From contig NC_089979.1 in NCBI RefSeq assembly GCF_036417845.1, forward strand, positions 24,741,958 through 24,805,957: DNA of 64,000 nt. The letters run 5' to 3'. The position numbers were made by a program, and so were the translations under genes. This DNA comes from Apteryx mantelli (lineage: Eukaryota; Chordata; Aves; Apterygiformes; Apterygidae). The notes below the pieces were generated by a model. That model was not told the DNA's origin, did not search any database, and worked only from the letters and a program-made list of their open reading frames with translations. Of the stretch, positions 1 to 13,756 are shown piece by piece (the first letter of the stretch is position 1; each line of letters starts with the position of its first letter).

Positions 1-3000
1 CAAACCCCTGAGTTGGCTCCCTGAATGAACTAGACAAGGTTTAGGATGACCCAAGTAATGCACTCCTAGGAAAATCTTGAGTATATCTTCAGGTGAAGAG
101 TACTCCTGGAGTAGTCAGAATACTCAGAGCTCCTGGAGCTCCAGAAGCCCCTGTAGGTAGTGTGGGTGCCCATCCCTCTTCCACACTAATCCACCAAGAT
201 TCTTCTGAATACTCTAGCAATTTGCCCATACCCTAAGGCTGTTACTCTCTCTCTTTAGCCTACTACCACAGTTAGCAGGCCTTTTCAAATATTTACCTGC
301 AGAGATGGGCTATACTTTCTTAGTTATTGATTTGGCAAAGCTGTGGGATCACCAAGTATCTTCTAAATGGCTGTTTCTCTAAGAAAGACTCCAGCAAAGG
401 AGACCTATGTACTGCCCTCACCACCTCAGCAGTATGAACCAATGAGGTATATCTAATGTCTCCATCACAGCGCATCAGTGATAGCTGCACTTGGCTGCAG
501 TTAGAGATGCAGCCAAGCCTCAGGCATGCATGGGTCACCTATGCCTGCTTGAGAATCACTAGGTGGTAGGCAGGCCTGGGAGATCAAACAAAGGGCCTAT
601 AATCATGCCTATGACCTCCCAGGAAACAGTCACAGTGGACAGGAGGAAGATGTTGACTAAAGCAGTCACTACCAAGTCTGCATAAAACAAACTGCCCATC
701 TGAGAACGCCTGTGAAGCGGGCTGAAGAGGGAGGAAGGGGTCCTGCCTCAAGGTGGGCCCTGCACCATCTTGATCTTTCACCAGTCAGGTGCTGGCCAGT
801 GCTGATGGTCCATAAAGCAAAGGATGTCCCAGCAGCCCAGGCTCTGGATTTTTGGTAAAGAAAGGGCTTGTTTTGAGCCAGAGGCCTGCTCTGTTCCTTA
901 GGAGATTCAGGAAGTGGACAAGGGGGACAATGTCTGAGATCTTCCCCAGAGACAACATCAAGACCCAGACTTACATGCCGCTATGGGTCTCCATTGACAG
1001 CTTAGCTGAGGAGGCTGGATATTAGGATGCAGTGCAGCAGCTCTACCTCTGATGGCAGATGATGTTGACTGTGCATAAAGTGTGGTCATCTCTTCTGCCT
1101 TCATCTTACTTTTATATTCACTCACTTTTCCTTACAATCCTTGAATAAAACCAACATTTGCAAAACCTGGAATAGAAAGACATATTTTTATATACAGAAA
1201 TTCAGAGAAAAGAAGTGTGGCTGCGAAATTGGAGATGAATGCAACAAACTGTTGCAAGCAAGGAGCCAAGGCCCCACTATAGTCTCAGAGAGAAATCACT
1301 CGTGAAGGGACTAACTGAGAGGGAGATGACAAGACACTCCAGCCACTCTCCAGTTGTGCTCCCCAGTCTCAGCAGCAGTGTTAGCCCTCACCCTTGGGTG
1401 GGGGCAGGCTCTTCTCCTTGCTGGCAGCCGCCTTGTCCTGATGTCCTCAACCTACTGCTCCCAGCTCACTGCCGCTATGGAAACCTCCTCAAACCGGAGC
1501 TAGAGGAGCGAGAGCAAAGCTTGGCATTATACTGGATTTCTTTGAGGGTGTCATGCATTTGGGGTGAAGTGCGTGGGAAGGTGATGTCTGCAGTCCCATC
1601 CCACTCTCCTCTGGGTCTTGGACTGTCTTTCATATCAATTACTGGATTTCTGTGGAGTCCTTCGCCTGGAAACAGCATAAAAGAGAAATGTGATTACGGA
1701 GGCAGCCATGGGGATCAGCTGTGGAGGGAAGGAATTGGAGCACTAAATACCCTTATCGAGGCCTTTGCTGTTTGTTAAACTTCAGAAGAAGTCTTTGTGG
1801 CTGTTTCTGTTTGCGACCTGCCCTGGGTCCTGCCGTTAGGCTGCAGACTCACTTAGAGCCTAAGAGCACACGTGGTATGAAGGGTTCCCTCAGGGAACAG
1901 CTAACAATGTTAATGGACAAGAAGTGCCTCCGACCAGAAAATAGCTGCAGTAATGCAAATTAGAGGTGTATAAAATCACTATGGTGTTCCAGCTGCACCT
2001 CAATGGCTTGCCACCCAAACTGAGTCCCTAGGGAGCACATCAGATACAATTCTGGCTAATTACTTATGACATGCATGCTTAACATAGGTCAAGCCCTAGC
2101 CCTACCTTTCTCAAAACAGGCTTAATAATTATTAACCTCAGGCTGGGTGAGGAGAAAACAAACTTTAACTAATAACCTTGATTTGCTAATAGTCACAAAA
2201 CAGTTATTTTTTTTTAATGTCTGCTCTGCTTGCCTTTCTCTGTGTCTGGGAAACACTGGATCTGATCCTTTGCCCCCTTACTGCAGTTTTATAATGATGG
2301 AACAAGTAGAAATCCTGGAATGACCATTCAGTGATGTGAAGTGAAGTCTGAGACCTGCCAAAGTCAGTGGGTATATAGCCCCTCTGATGGAACCAGGGTT
2401 TCTTGTCTTCCTCTTACCTTATGAATTAATTTGCCATCATGTCAGTTCAATTGTGACTAAAGTGGCTTTTTTTTTCTTTTTTGATGATGCACTCTGCAGT
2501 GCTTCTCGTAGCCTGAAGGTTTAGAATGGCATGTAAATGGATATTGCCCTGCAAACTGCATTCTGCCATACAATCACCAGCATCTCCTAAGCCTTAAAAG
2601 CCAGAGCACGATGTGAATTATAGGCTTTTCTTCTCCATGTGGGGCTCACAGCTTACAGTTCTAAATTACATTTTGTCAGCCTGTTAACAAAGTGAGACGG
2701 AAGACCATTAAAAATAAGCTGTAGTTATGTAAGTGTTCATGGGTGTCTATATATTAATGGCAGGACTCTGCATAATGGAAATGCTCTAAATAATCCTTTT
2801 TAGCCTTTGTAGTTTAATCTTTATTCGTATTTTATTCATTAGTTACCCTTAAATAGCGTGGTTCATTTGATAACTAAGAGATTGTGAGTAACACTCGCTG
2901 AAATTACAACATTCTTGTCTTTCACTGCCACAGTCAAAAATCATTGTATTCCTGGGGCCGTTTTGTCTTTGCTATTTTAATTGCAAATGAACTACACAAC

Positions 3001-4934
3001 CTGCAGCAGTTTAAACAAAAAAATGCAAACATCACAGTGCCCATTGCCTGCCTCTGTCTATTGTCTGCAGAGGTATTTAAGATTGTAGCCCACCCACATT
3101 ATCAATGTTTAACTCATACCACTTTAATACAGTGTTATTTACTGCTTTCCAAAATTTACCAATAAAATGATGCTTCAATAATGACAAGGCAATGAAATAA
3201 AATGATAAAAGGCAGGAATTAAAAGCTTTCACGCTGTTCCTAACTAGCTGTCGCTGTCCACAACTGATCTATTGTGTCAGGGCTTGGTTGGAGGCCACAG
3301 TGGTGTGTACCATATATATCGTAATATCTAGCTGCAAAAGAGGAGAATTTCATTCATTTTAATTGCTCTCACTGTGGTACAATCCCTACCATACCAGGGC
3401 TTTCATCTAAAAAATACATGAGCAATAGCTGAATGTAAGGGGTATAATATTTGCAGACTATAAAAAACGAGCCAGAGTGGTAATTTGTCATGTCATGGTA
3501 GCAGGCTGGACCTTGTGCATAAGCAGCCTGAACATCTGCTGGAGCCCGAAAGCCCTGTCTCCACTGGCCCTCCTTTCCTGTCATCACGTCAATTTACTGT
3601 ATGACAGCTGCTCTGCCGTGACTAGAGGCACATGCAGGCTGTGGGTGCGCAGGCGATGCTGGGGCGGGCGGCGGGACGTAGCTCCTGCATTGCCCCTCCT
3701 CTCACCAGGGCTTCCCCAAAGCTGGCAAAGACCCCCGCTGCTGTGCAAGGGTGTCTGGCCGGATATATGATGGGGGACATGCGTGGGAGGGGGCACAGCA
3801 GAAACAGGAGCTGGAGGAGGCTGGCATGATGGGTTTGAGGGGAGAAGAGATGAATTTGGCTCCTGGACTTGTCTGCAGCTCTTGGTTGCAGGCCCCCACA
3901 GCAGGGCTGGCTTCACTGGCAGCACTGTTAGCAACTGGGCATTGAGTGCTGATGGTTTGGGTAAGATAAAAATAAATTCCATAATTATCCAAGGCCTCCA
4001 TTTCTCAACAAAAACAGTGAGAATCGCATTGCTTCAATATTTTGTAAATAACTGGCTGTATCAGCTGGCTGTAAGGTTTGGAAATCTGTTTCCAAAATGC
4101 TCAGTAATTTTTTCGTGAGTTTAGATTGCTCTTACTTGAATAAAAGTAACCAAGCAAGAAGGATTTAAAAGCTGCAAGAGGGCTTACAGCAGGAGAACTT
4201 ACCTGGTTTAATTCACTCCATCATCATTGTTTGGGGCCACAGACTTCAATGGCGTCACCCCCAGCATCATTAGGATGCCATGCCAAATGAGAAATAGTTC
4301 TCTTTAAGAAAGTCCTTGTCATTAGATTTACAGACAAGGCTATTTTCTAGGTTGAGATGCAATCTCAGAATGCTATTGCAAAAGCTTTACCATTACAGCT
4401 AGATTTCTAAGGAGGTTGTGATAATGATAGGCACTGATGAGCATGTACTACGCGTTGCTGCCAAATGATTCATGGTGTGGCACTGGAGGGTGGTGCAGAA
4501 ATAGCTACTGGTGACAGAGAGCATCCCAAACTGTGGCCTACAAAGCAAATCCTACAGTGAGTCACATGGTATCGATTCCCCTTCCTCACTTCCAGCTGCT
4601 AAATTGCTTAAAAGGTTGCTAAAAATACGATTATTGCCTAATATTACCCTTATATGTAGTGTTCTCGCAATATAATCTTGCAAGTCATATGGGGCAATCT
4701 TTCCAGCCCTCTGACAAAAATATTCAATAACTCTTCCGTATTGAAATTTTCCTGTGGAGTCATTCATTTTCCCTGCCGCTTTTAAACAAACTCTTCCACG
4801 TTTGATCAGATGAATGTGATTATTAAATCATCAAAGAAGGGGAAAAGGAACCCTCAGAAGCAAGCACACCCAAAACCTAACTTTGTTTTGTGGCCGCGTT
4901 GTTTATTTCAACTTTTATTCCTGTTAATGTGACA
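1..4934. other. Intergenic DNA without a supportable gene
   Basis: The open frames here are short, overlap on both strands and resemble no family I recognise. AT-rich segments, notably about 2670-2960, contain many TAAT-type homeodomain core motifs and look like a possible conserved non-coding element, but conservation cannot be judged from one sequence. A short GC-rich patch lies near 3630-3680. No tRNA, rRNA or interspersed repeat was recognised. Confidence 0.5.
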
Positions 4935-5255
4935 GCAGCGAGGTAGCACAACTGCTTTCAGTGGGTGGGCAGAGCAGCGCGGGAACGAAGTCGGGGCGAC
5001 GTCCCGCCGAGGCCAGGGTGCTCGGGGGCTGGCTCCGCAGCTCAGCGCTCCTCGGCTCACCGGCCCCCTTCCCTCCCGCGCGAGTTTGAGCCAATGGCCT
5101 GGGCCACCCCAAAGCGCTCAGGGCAGCGCTGTTGGGACGGGCTGGCACGAAGACTCATCGGCAAATTTTGCTTTTTCAGCACCGGCAAAGCTGCCTGGGG
5201 CCACCACTGCCCAGCACTCATGGGGAAGAGCCGAGGAGCGGCCAGCGGGCAGGGA
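4935..5255. promoter_or_regulatory. Small CpG-rich patch, possible minor promoter or enhancer
   Basis: By hand count this stretch of roughly 320 bp holds about 26 CpG dinucleotides at a GC content well above its AT-rich flanks, so CpG depletion is weak. A CCAAT motif lies at 5091-5095. No coding exon with a convincing start and splice donor could be attached to it. It could be a distal promoter of the downstream gene, the promoter of a non-coding RNA, or an unmethylated enhancer. That it is CpG-rich is read directly; a promoter role is inference. Confidence 0.45.
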
Positions 5256-8200
5256 TAACCCTGGAAATACTCATAAATTGCAGCACTGAACTCAAATGTC
5301 TGGTGTCAGTATCACTGTTTTTGGAAATACCTGTGTGAATGGATATTTTTATTTTCTTTTAGGGTTTCTGTTGACAGTAATAACTTTAAATGAGAACATA
5401 AATTTTCACTCTTATTATCCAAACTTCCTTGAGCACCACAATATCCTGAACTAAAGCAGAAAGAAGGAATTAGGTACCATCACAATGCCTGAACGTTATT
5501 TGATTTTGAATGCAGACATTAAGGAAATCAATGACAAATAAAAATCCAGCTTTCTGACTTATTATGACTAGGAGGAGTTTTGGCCACTAACAGAACACTA
5601 AATCAAGGGCGCATTCAGAGATTTTTTATGGTAGTTGGTGACACTGAACATTTCTTCAAACTCTGCAAAAGGGTTGCAAAATGAAGCATTTTCACAGCAG
5701 AAGCCTAGAAACTGTTAGTGCATACAGTATTTGCACAAGGTAAATATTTTCTTTTTGTATTTGTGCATCTGCACGCACCCCCTAAACAAACACACACATA
5801 TATGGACTCACATAAAGCTAGTTAAATGGTACAAGAAATCTACTTTTTTGATACTTTTTTAATACCCTGAATTCAGTTTGCTATGAACTGCAGAATTATA
5901 TTACTGACATTTTGACAGTATTTGGACAATTGTTGATGCCTAGAAAAATCTTTTGGAAGTTTCATGAACTGTAGAACAAATGTGTCTTCACAGCAGAAAT
6001 GCATTGTTTTCTATATGCCATTCTCTCCTCTTCTCTTTAGAATACTTCAGCCATCTAATCCGGGATCAGAAATGACACTGTGTCACTTAAATTGCCAATC
6101 ACACAAAGCGAGTAATGAATAGTGAGTAGCTGAAACAAAAAAATTTGTGCACAACCCGTAATCTGAAAATCATCTGTCCAAGCAATTCAATGAATACTTA
6201 TGAATAACAACTACATTTTAAGAAATTGGTGCGTGCTCACAAACTGATCTGCTAACCACAGACTGGGTCTAAATATTAACAGCTCCTAGCAACAACTCTG
6301 GCTTTATTATTAAAGAAAACTCAGACCACGTTACCTAGAAAATAATTTTAGGGGAGGCTGCGGTGACTTCTCTGGGTTGCCTAGTATTTTGAGTCCTCGT
6401 AGGTTTTCGCTGTCCTTTTCCGTGACACTCTGATACCTCCCTCAAGTTCACAGTGAGAGTCCCTGGCCGCAGGATGAGCACCACGCTGGCTTGGTCTCCA
6501 CGCCACGGCAGGGGAGAGGACGGCTGCGACCCTGGATTGCCATGCAGCTGAAAGCAGCTGAAGGGTGGTTGTTGCCCCATGCTTTTGGATGTTTCCAGGA
6601 CTGGGTAGGAAGTTTTGCTGGCAAATCCTGGCAAAAGGAAGATGCTTGAGAGATTTGCAGAAGGCATTGGGAGGGCCAGCAAGGAAAAAAAAGTGCAGGA
6701 AGAGTTTGGGTGGAAAGCGTCCTTCTTCTCAGTGGCACATCCATGGGAGCAAGAACTATTGCTCAAGTAAGGGCTGAGGTTTTGTGCCTTACTGTGTGGC
6801 TATAAACCAAATTTCAGAATAAAGAAACCTCTCCTTATCATCATTTGTTATATACTGCCTGCAAAAAGCCTACATGAGGAAGCAAGGAGTAGTTATGTTT
6901 TTCATCAAATATTGTACGCCAGAAATAGGCTTTATTTCCTTGTTGGCTTCCAGTCTGTATTAATAAAATACAGTGAAAGTGATTGTTGAGCAAAGGCAGA
7001 ACTAGAGAGAGCAGCAGAAGGCTGAGAGATTGTGAAAAATGAATGGCATGTCTGACCTGCTACACAGCGTGAATGTGGACTGCATGGTACCTTTGGGATC
7101 TTATGCAGTACAATCACTGTCCATGTATCACATATTTTCCACCTCCCTAAATGAAAAAAAAAATGCTATTTTCTCTTTGAAATCCTTGGAAACTCTGCTA
7201 GAATAAACTTTCTAACCCTGTTTGAACAAGTGTGATTTTATATTCTCGGTGTTTGGATTGAGTTGCATTACAAACCCCCATAGCCTCTCATTTGGAAAAA
7301 TGCTTGTGGCTCAAATACATTGAATAGCTAAAAGCAAACTCTGTTTACTTTTCTGATTAGATTAAAAGCATGTTATTTAAAGTGTTTACAAAATCTTCAA
7401 CATGCAACAGGAATTCACTATAAAATCAGAACATGCTTTTAGAAAGTGCTTTTAGGACCTTTTGACATTGTTGTCTGGCAATCGTGGTAATTCAGTCATG
7501 TTAGGAAGACAGTCTAAAAATTCAGGAAATAGGGTCTCTCTTCCATAAAATGAAAATAAATAGATTGTAGAAAAGAGATACTTGTGCATTGAATGCCACA
7601 AGGTTTTCTTCTGTAAATTGCCAGATGTTCCCATGCAGCATGCTGCACCTAGTGAAAAATTTTGATTTAGAATTGCTACACGCTTTATAGAGTAACCGAA
7701 TCATCCTGAGGCAATAGGCTAAAACTTCTCATACCCCTTTGGAATTATACAGTGCAGCAAGTTCCCCTAATCTCCTGGCTCTGTATATGGAAGTGGCTCG
7801 CACAAATGACTCAGTGAACACATTTACAGTTTGTCACTTCAGGTTTCATCAGTCTGTGCATGTGTTTGGCCATAGGTTCTGAAAAAAATGCTTCTAGCTG
7901 AAAGTGTTGTTCATGTGACAAAACGCCCCGCACCTTGATTTCACCTTCTAGCACCTGTCTTGCCTGAATGCAGGAGCCACATAATGTTAAGATTGCTGTG
8001 AAATAAATCCTGAGGACTTTGGCTTTGTATTGCATTTTTCACACTTGGGGTATCTAAAACTGTGGTGCAAATTCATCAGATGGTAGTAGCCACACAACCA
8101 TATTGTGCAGGCAGTTCTTAGACACAGCGGCTCAGATGGCTTTGGATGCCTATTTCAGCTTGTTTAATGGACAGAAGGAATTTTGGCTGCATCACTGGGG

Positions 8201-11200
8201 TTACATATTCACTCTTCTTTTCTAAGTAATGCCATGGGATTGATCTCTGACCTGGAGGGTGACACAGAGGTGACCTCCACCTCTGACCTCCCTCTCTGCA
8301 AAGCACCCAGCTGAGCAATTGTCAGAGCAGTAGCTGCCTAGTCCGGGGCTCCCTGGGACAGCTGCCACCAAGCACAAGGCCAGCCGTAAGACTGGACGCC
8401 ACTGCCTTTGGCAAGAAAGCTAACGACCAAGCTGGTCTTCAGTAATCTCCTGCCATCTTGAAGCAAATTTTCCCACTCCCTCTTTTTTCAGTTTTAACAC
8501 CAGATATAATGTTGCAACCCAGCTCTTTTGGCCTGTACTGCCAGAAGCCCTCAGCTGCTCTGCAAGGATGCTTCTCCGCAGCAGCAGCAGGACTTTTATG
8601 CAATAGGCACGGCTGGAGAAGATACCCCAGCATTGTGCCCACAGTAGTTTTGGCCCCATTTCCAGATGGTGTAACTAAAACCACTGGTAGGAATGCTCTG
8701 TACCTACACAGAGGAACCAGTTGTGTGGAGAAGCAGCACCAAGGTCAGAGGAATGGGAAAAATGAGCCTGAAGCCTCTATTTCTCTATGGTGTCTGTACA
8801 TCTTCCTCCCTTGTCTGTCAGGAGAGGAGCTACCTGGTGTCTCTCTTAAAGACATTCAAGGTCTGGTGTTGGTGCTAGAGAGGGGAAGTGAAGATTGCAT
8901 AAGCAAACACTTCTGAAATCCATAAATCTCTAAGAAAAGGTCATTCTTTGCTGGGCCATGGACCGCCTGAGTCTCCTTTGGATCCTCCTTGCCGGCATCC
9001 ATTTCTATGGGATGTTCATCCATTCCTCTTTCCAGGTGCATAGATTTGGGGAACTTCTGCAGGAAAACCTCCAGCTTCCCTAAGGTCAGAGCTGCGTCAC
9101 AGGTACCTTCCCAAGGCCACAGTGGGGTGAGCAGACACTTATGGCTCCCTTATGTCAGACCACTCTCTCTAATCTCAGTCACTACCTGCTTATCCCTCAT
9201 TCTTTGGAAATTTATTGCAAAGCTAATACAGATGAGAACCTCCACTCACTAGGTCATAGCTTTAATGAAAATCCTCTGAACAATTTCTCTCTCTCCAGCA
9301 CTTTTTAAAGCATGGTTATGTTGGATACAGAACATTTGGGATTAATCTGATTTCCATTAAAAAGGCATACTGCTCATCCAGTAGGTTGCCACTATTTGGT
9401 ACATTTTTCTAATGTTCTTCAAAGAGTAGGCCTGGACTAGAAATGCATAACTTTTGAAGTATAGTATGTAGAATATTCTCTAACAGTTTCACTGGGGAGT
9501 TGTATCCTGGAGGGGTATTTTTTCTTTATTCCTTTTGGTTGTTGTCATGATCATAAACCCCAGAAAATTCTTGTAAGATATATGAAGGCAGTGCCAGATT
9601 ACAGGCCTCATCGCATCACTCACAGTATGTGGAGGGCACCTCAAAAGAGCAGGTTCATCAAGAATGGCATGAGGCCCAGCCTCAGTGGCTGTATTTTCAT
9701 GTGGTGCTACTCCACAGTCCGAACGATGCCTGGGCTGTCACACTATCAATAGCACAATTCAGAGGCAGAAAAATACATTTTACAGCAAGAATTTATGAAT
9801 GTGAATGCAGCTACATTTTGCCATTGCAGAGAGCTGGGGGCAGGAGGATGCTGCTCTCTGACATCGCCGCAGAGGAAAACGTCATTGTGTGGTGGTCACA
9901 GAGTTCATTGGTTTTCTCTCCTGCCATCTACACCAGCCATTCGGCTGGTATAAATTCAGGGTTTGGAGGTTTTTTCAGATGAAAAGAGCCTGTACTCCCT
10001 GCCATGGAGAGAGACTGCCCCTCAGCAGCTCGCCTGGCCCAGACGTGAGTGCAGTATAGCAATTCGGACCTGGCCAGCATGCTGCAGCAACCAGCCCGCA
10101 CCAGCCACGAAGCAGGGAACTGGTTCACTGCAGTCGCTGATTTGTGAGAAGCGTCTTTGTCTTCCTTCTTCTCTTGTAGCCTAAGAACAACATTGAGCCA
10201 AGCAACAGCACATTCTGCGTAAGGCTTTTCAGCTGCCACTACCTGAGGGGGTTTGAAATTAGGCTAAATGTGTTCATTCAGCCCTACCTTCTACAGGCAT
10301 GACTAACTGCAAGGAGCTTGCAGTCATGCAACTCTGCCACTGAACGCTGCAACTAGACTTGGGTCAAGTAGCCCCTTCTTTAAATAGGAATATTAAGGAC
10401 TCTGCACTTTACAAAGCCCTATGTAGGCAATAGTTATAAGGTGTTTCTCAGGCAGAGGGTAATGTTCACAGAGCTTTGTACTGATGTGATGGGAGAACAC
10501 CAAGAGACAGTAAATTTAAATTAGTCTCTTAATAGCATTTATTTAGATTTGCTTTAGTAACGGGTAGGAATAAGGACCTTAGAGACCAAGAGACTATAAT
10601 TCTTTTAGACACTCAAGCTCCTGAGTAGAGTGGGGTGAATCTCCAAATGTCATGTAAAAGAAATGAGTTACTCAGGACTGTGCACAGACCATGCAAAAGG
10701 CTGGGAATCAGTTTCCCTGAAAGGACTCCATCCTTCCTGCATGTGGCTGACTTAGAGGTATTTTCTCTTCTGACTTTTGGATACTAATGGGCATAAGAAC
10801 AGACATCATAAAGACAGGGACTGAACTAGAGCGAAGATTAAATTATCTTTCTATGTATCTATGACAAGCTCTCTCTTTTCTCTGAAAATTTTGTGTGTAG
10901 CAAGGGATATTTTACAAAATCTGCACCATGATTACCAAGACTTGAAGACATAGTGCTCTAAGCTGCTGAAAAGGCATCAAACCCTTCAGCAATGGATTTA
11001 TCAAAATGCTTAAGTGAATTCTTCTGAAAGTGAAGGGATATTCCTAGTATCCTTCATAATACAGATTCTTCCTGAGTTAAATAATAATGTAGGATTCTTG
11101 AAGCAAATAAGCTCTTGGGTCTACTACTGTCACTGTTCTTTTTCATCTCAGGAAATTCTGGACACTGTAACTGTTTAAGATTTATTTCCTTGTGTACTCC

Positions 11201-12739
11201 TGGAGAAAAATTCATGTTAGAAAACAGGGGCTTGAGCTGTGGCAGATGGTGCTATTCTGGAGAAGAAATTAGGGTTTAATAAAGATTGTAATAGTGCGAA
11301 CCAGATGTTCATCTCACATTTTATCTTTGAAAAGATTTGGGTGGATGCCAGGTAGATACATATGTGCATCACAGATCTTGAAAAAATACACAACTGGATC
11401 CCCAGGGGCTCATTAAGGGAGGAATAACTTCTTGCAAGCCACCAAACTCAACCAAAAGAGCAAAATCTGTTTAAGCTTTGACTGAAAAATCTCTTAGGAA
11501 CTCTCTTTCATCATTTACATGGACAGAGAAGCACTTCAGCAGAATAAGGGTTGCAGTAATCTGGGTATCCATGTTTCCAAGGAAAACACAGACTCTGGTT
11601 TCATCATGTCATGTAGGCATCTTTCGGAAAATAATGCTTAAGTAAGGAAAGATTGTAATGACATCTTACTCCCATTGGGTTTTGTCTTGCTCTGGCCTAA
11701 TGTCTGTTGGGATGCAAAGGCAAGTCCCTAGGTATCCTTGACAACATTTTTAAGTGCCCTGAGTATCCAGGCCTACAGCAAAGCCTGAGCATGGCTACAT
11801 CTACTGTGTGCTTGAATTGCTCCTACTAGATGGTAGCCTCTCCCTCTTCAGTGGTTGAGTTCAGTGCTTTCTCCATGTGCAGCCAAAGGCCCAGCCTTAC
11901 ACTAGAGACTTGTGATCAAGCAGAGGCTGGAGGCTGGGGCTCCCAGTCTGCTGCCAGGGTCTTGAGGCAAAAGTGTTTTTAAGTATGTGTACCTGTTGCT
12001 CCCCTACTTCTGCCTTGCGCTCTGTGCAGTCTCTGACACCCCATGCAAGCTTTCCATGCTCTCATGGGTGGCATTTCACCTCGGCTGAGAGCAGCACAGC
12101 TGACTTCGCACCCCTGTTCAATAAATGGCCCTTCCCCCCTTCCTCTACCACACCTGGCCAGGAGCAAACTGACTTCACTTCACATGACTGTAAAAAAGTA
12201 ATCTTGACCTCGTTTCCTTTTTGCACTTACAGTAAATAGGTCCTTGTTCCCAACCAAGATCTTCTGCTTTGTTATCTTTACCTAACAAAAATACATTTTG
12301 CTGTAGTAAAACAGCTCTGGATGGATAAATGACTATAAATGCCTTCCCATGCAGCTGTTATGAACTTAGCAGCTTGCAGCCCCACACTCATTCAAGTTAA
12401 TGGAAGCTACCATTGGTGTCTCTAGATGTAGGATGAGATCACTTTATTTTTAGGTGGAGGGTCATTCATAAAAGAACATGTTCAGAAAGTGCCAATGATG
12501 GCAGCCATGTTACTGTAATTAGAGCAGAAGCCCATCATAGGATGTAATATTTATCATCAGCTCCTGTTGTTATTGTAAAAGCTGTAAATTCTGCACATGT
12601 CTGTGAAAGATGTGGTTAATCCATGACTTGTAAAGTAGTTATTTAACATTACGCTGTGTGTGTCCATGTGTCTATTCACCTGGGAGAAATCCAATTAAAA
12701 ATGCAGGAGACAAATATCTTAGCTACAGTGCAACCTTGC
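5256..12739. other. Intergenic DNA without a supportable gene
   Basis: No exon, RNA gene or transposable element could be supported. The stretch about 6040-6330 is AT-rich with spaced TAAT and AATTG cores and resembles a candidate conserved non-coding element. A 7-bp-arm inverted repeat (9932-9938 with 9943-9949) lies just before a TATAAA string near 9949, with no associated open frame. Open frames such as 8458-8916 and 9629-9982 show no recognisable domain. Confidence 0.5.
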
Positions 12740-13170
12740 AGCATTGGTAGTTTTCCACAGTGTTGGAAGCAGCATCCTGGGACCACGTGGGGAGACGCTG
12801 TGCCAGGACAGCCACCTGGGAGGCAGTGAGGGACTGCCTGCAGCAGAACTGCTCCTTTGTCTGGGCTGCACACCTGGCTCCCGGCTCCCTGTGGAGGTGG
12901 GCACAATTTGATGGCTCTGTCCTGTGCCTGGAGCCAGTCAGCTCCTGCTGCTGCTGGAGCAAGAGCAGGGCGGGCATTGGGAGCGCTGGGCGAAGAGGCT
13001 GCTCTTCCAGCAGTGCCTGCCTGACCCACTTTGACTCTTCCTGCGGCAGCAGGAGTCGGCTCTGCGGGAAGCCCTGCTTGACCTCAGCTTGCACAGCCAA
13101 CTCCCTCCTCCTCCAGCACCAGCAAAATGAGCCTTTTGCTGGCCCCGCAGCCTGACTTCCAAGGCAGCCG
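12740..13170. other. GC-rich, CpG-poor segment with overlapping frames on both strands
   Basis: Base composition is clearly richer in G and C than the flanks, with CTG/CAG-rich runs near 12940-12965, but CpG is relatively scarce, unlike a CpG island. Long frames are open on both strands (up to 155 codons on the minus strand), which is expected when stop codons are rare. I recognise no domain, signal peptide or splice boundary. It may be an old exon, a decayed repeat or simply GC-rich DNA. Confidence 0.35.
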
Positions 13171-13462
13171 CTAACTTTGCCTGTGCTCAAGCTAGCTCTG
13201 CTGGTATACTAATGACCAGACATGGTAGCTGATTGAAGTTGAGCAGATGGTTGTTCTTTGCTTCCAGATTTTATGAACAAGGATTTTGTCATAGAACTGC
13301 AATAACAACGGAGGGCGTGTGTGTTTAGTTAGGCTTGCTGAGCTTTCAGGCCTCTTTCTTGCAAGCCAACAAGGAGACCAAGTGGGAATGTGTGGGAGGA
13401 TCTCTGTTATTCTGAAGAAAAAGTTCTGATTTCCTGTTGTCTTCCCTTTAGCACTTCTGTGA

Positions 13463-13756
13463 ATCTCTGCATCCAAACAAATTCGAGAAGCAAGGGTATT
13501 CTAGAGTATGTGAGGCACATCAGAGAAGTGCATGGGAAATTATCCTACAATAAACCCATGGTGGAGGTAGCTGCCAGGATCCTTTTTCTGTGCATGGCAC
13601 TTCTTGTGTATCTCTGCATCCAAACAAATTCGAGAAGCAAGGGTATTCTAGAGTATGTGAGGCACATCAGAGAAGTGCATGGGAAATTATCCTACAATAA
13701 ACCCATGGTGGAGGTAGCTGCCAGGATCCTTTTTCTGTGCATGGCACTTCTTGTGT
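13463..13756. repeat. Perfect 147-bp tandem duplication
   Basis: Two head-to-tail copies, 13463-13609 and 13610-13756, are identical by eye over the full 147 bp. The sequence on either side is not repeated. The period is a multiple of three (49 codons), so the plus-strand frame open through the first copy continues through the second, and the frame 13390-13851 stays open across both. That frame has no ATG upstream of the repeat, and the encoded peptide resembles no family I know. A splice-acceptor-like pyrimidine tract ending in AG at 13450-13451 lies just before it. Identity implies a recent duplication or an assembly artefact. The parent sequence is not a repeat family I recognise. Confidence 0.95.

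Noticed and set aside
9932..9955. Small inverted repeat beside a TATAAA string, considered as a promoter
   Set aside because: There is no downstream open frame, initiator or CpG enrichment, and the motif is short enough to be chance.
12723..13190. Overlapping 155- and 131-codon frames on opposite strands
   Set aside because: No recognisable family, no splice or start context, and GC-rich composition explains the lack of stops.
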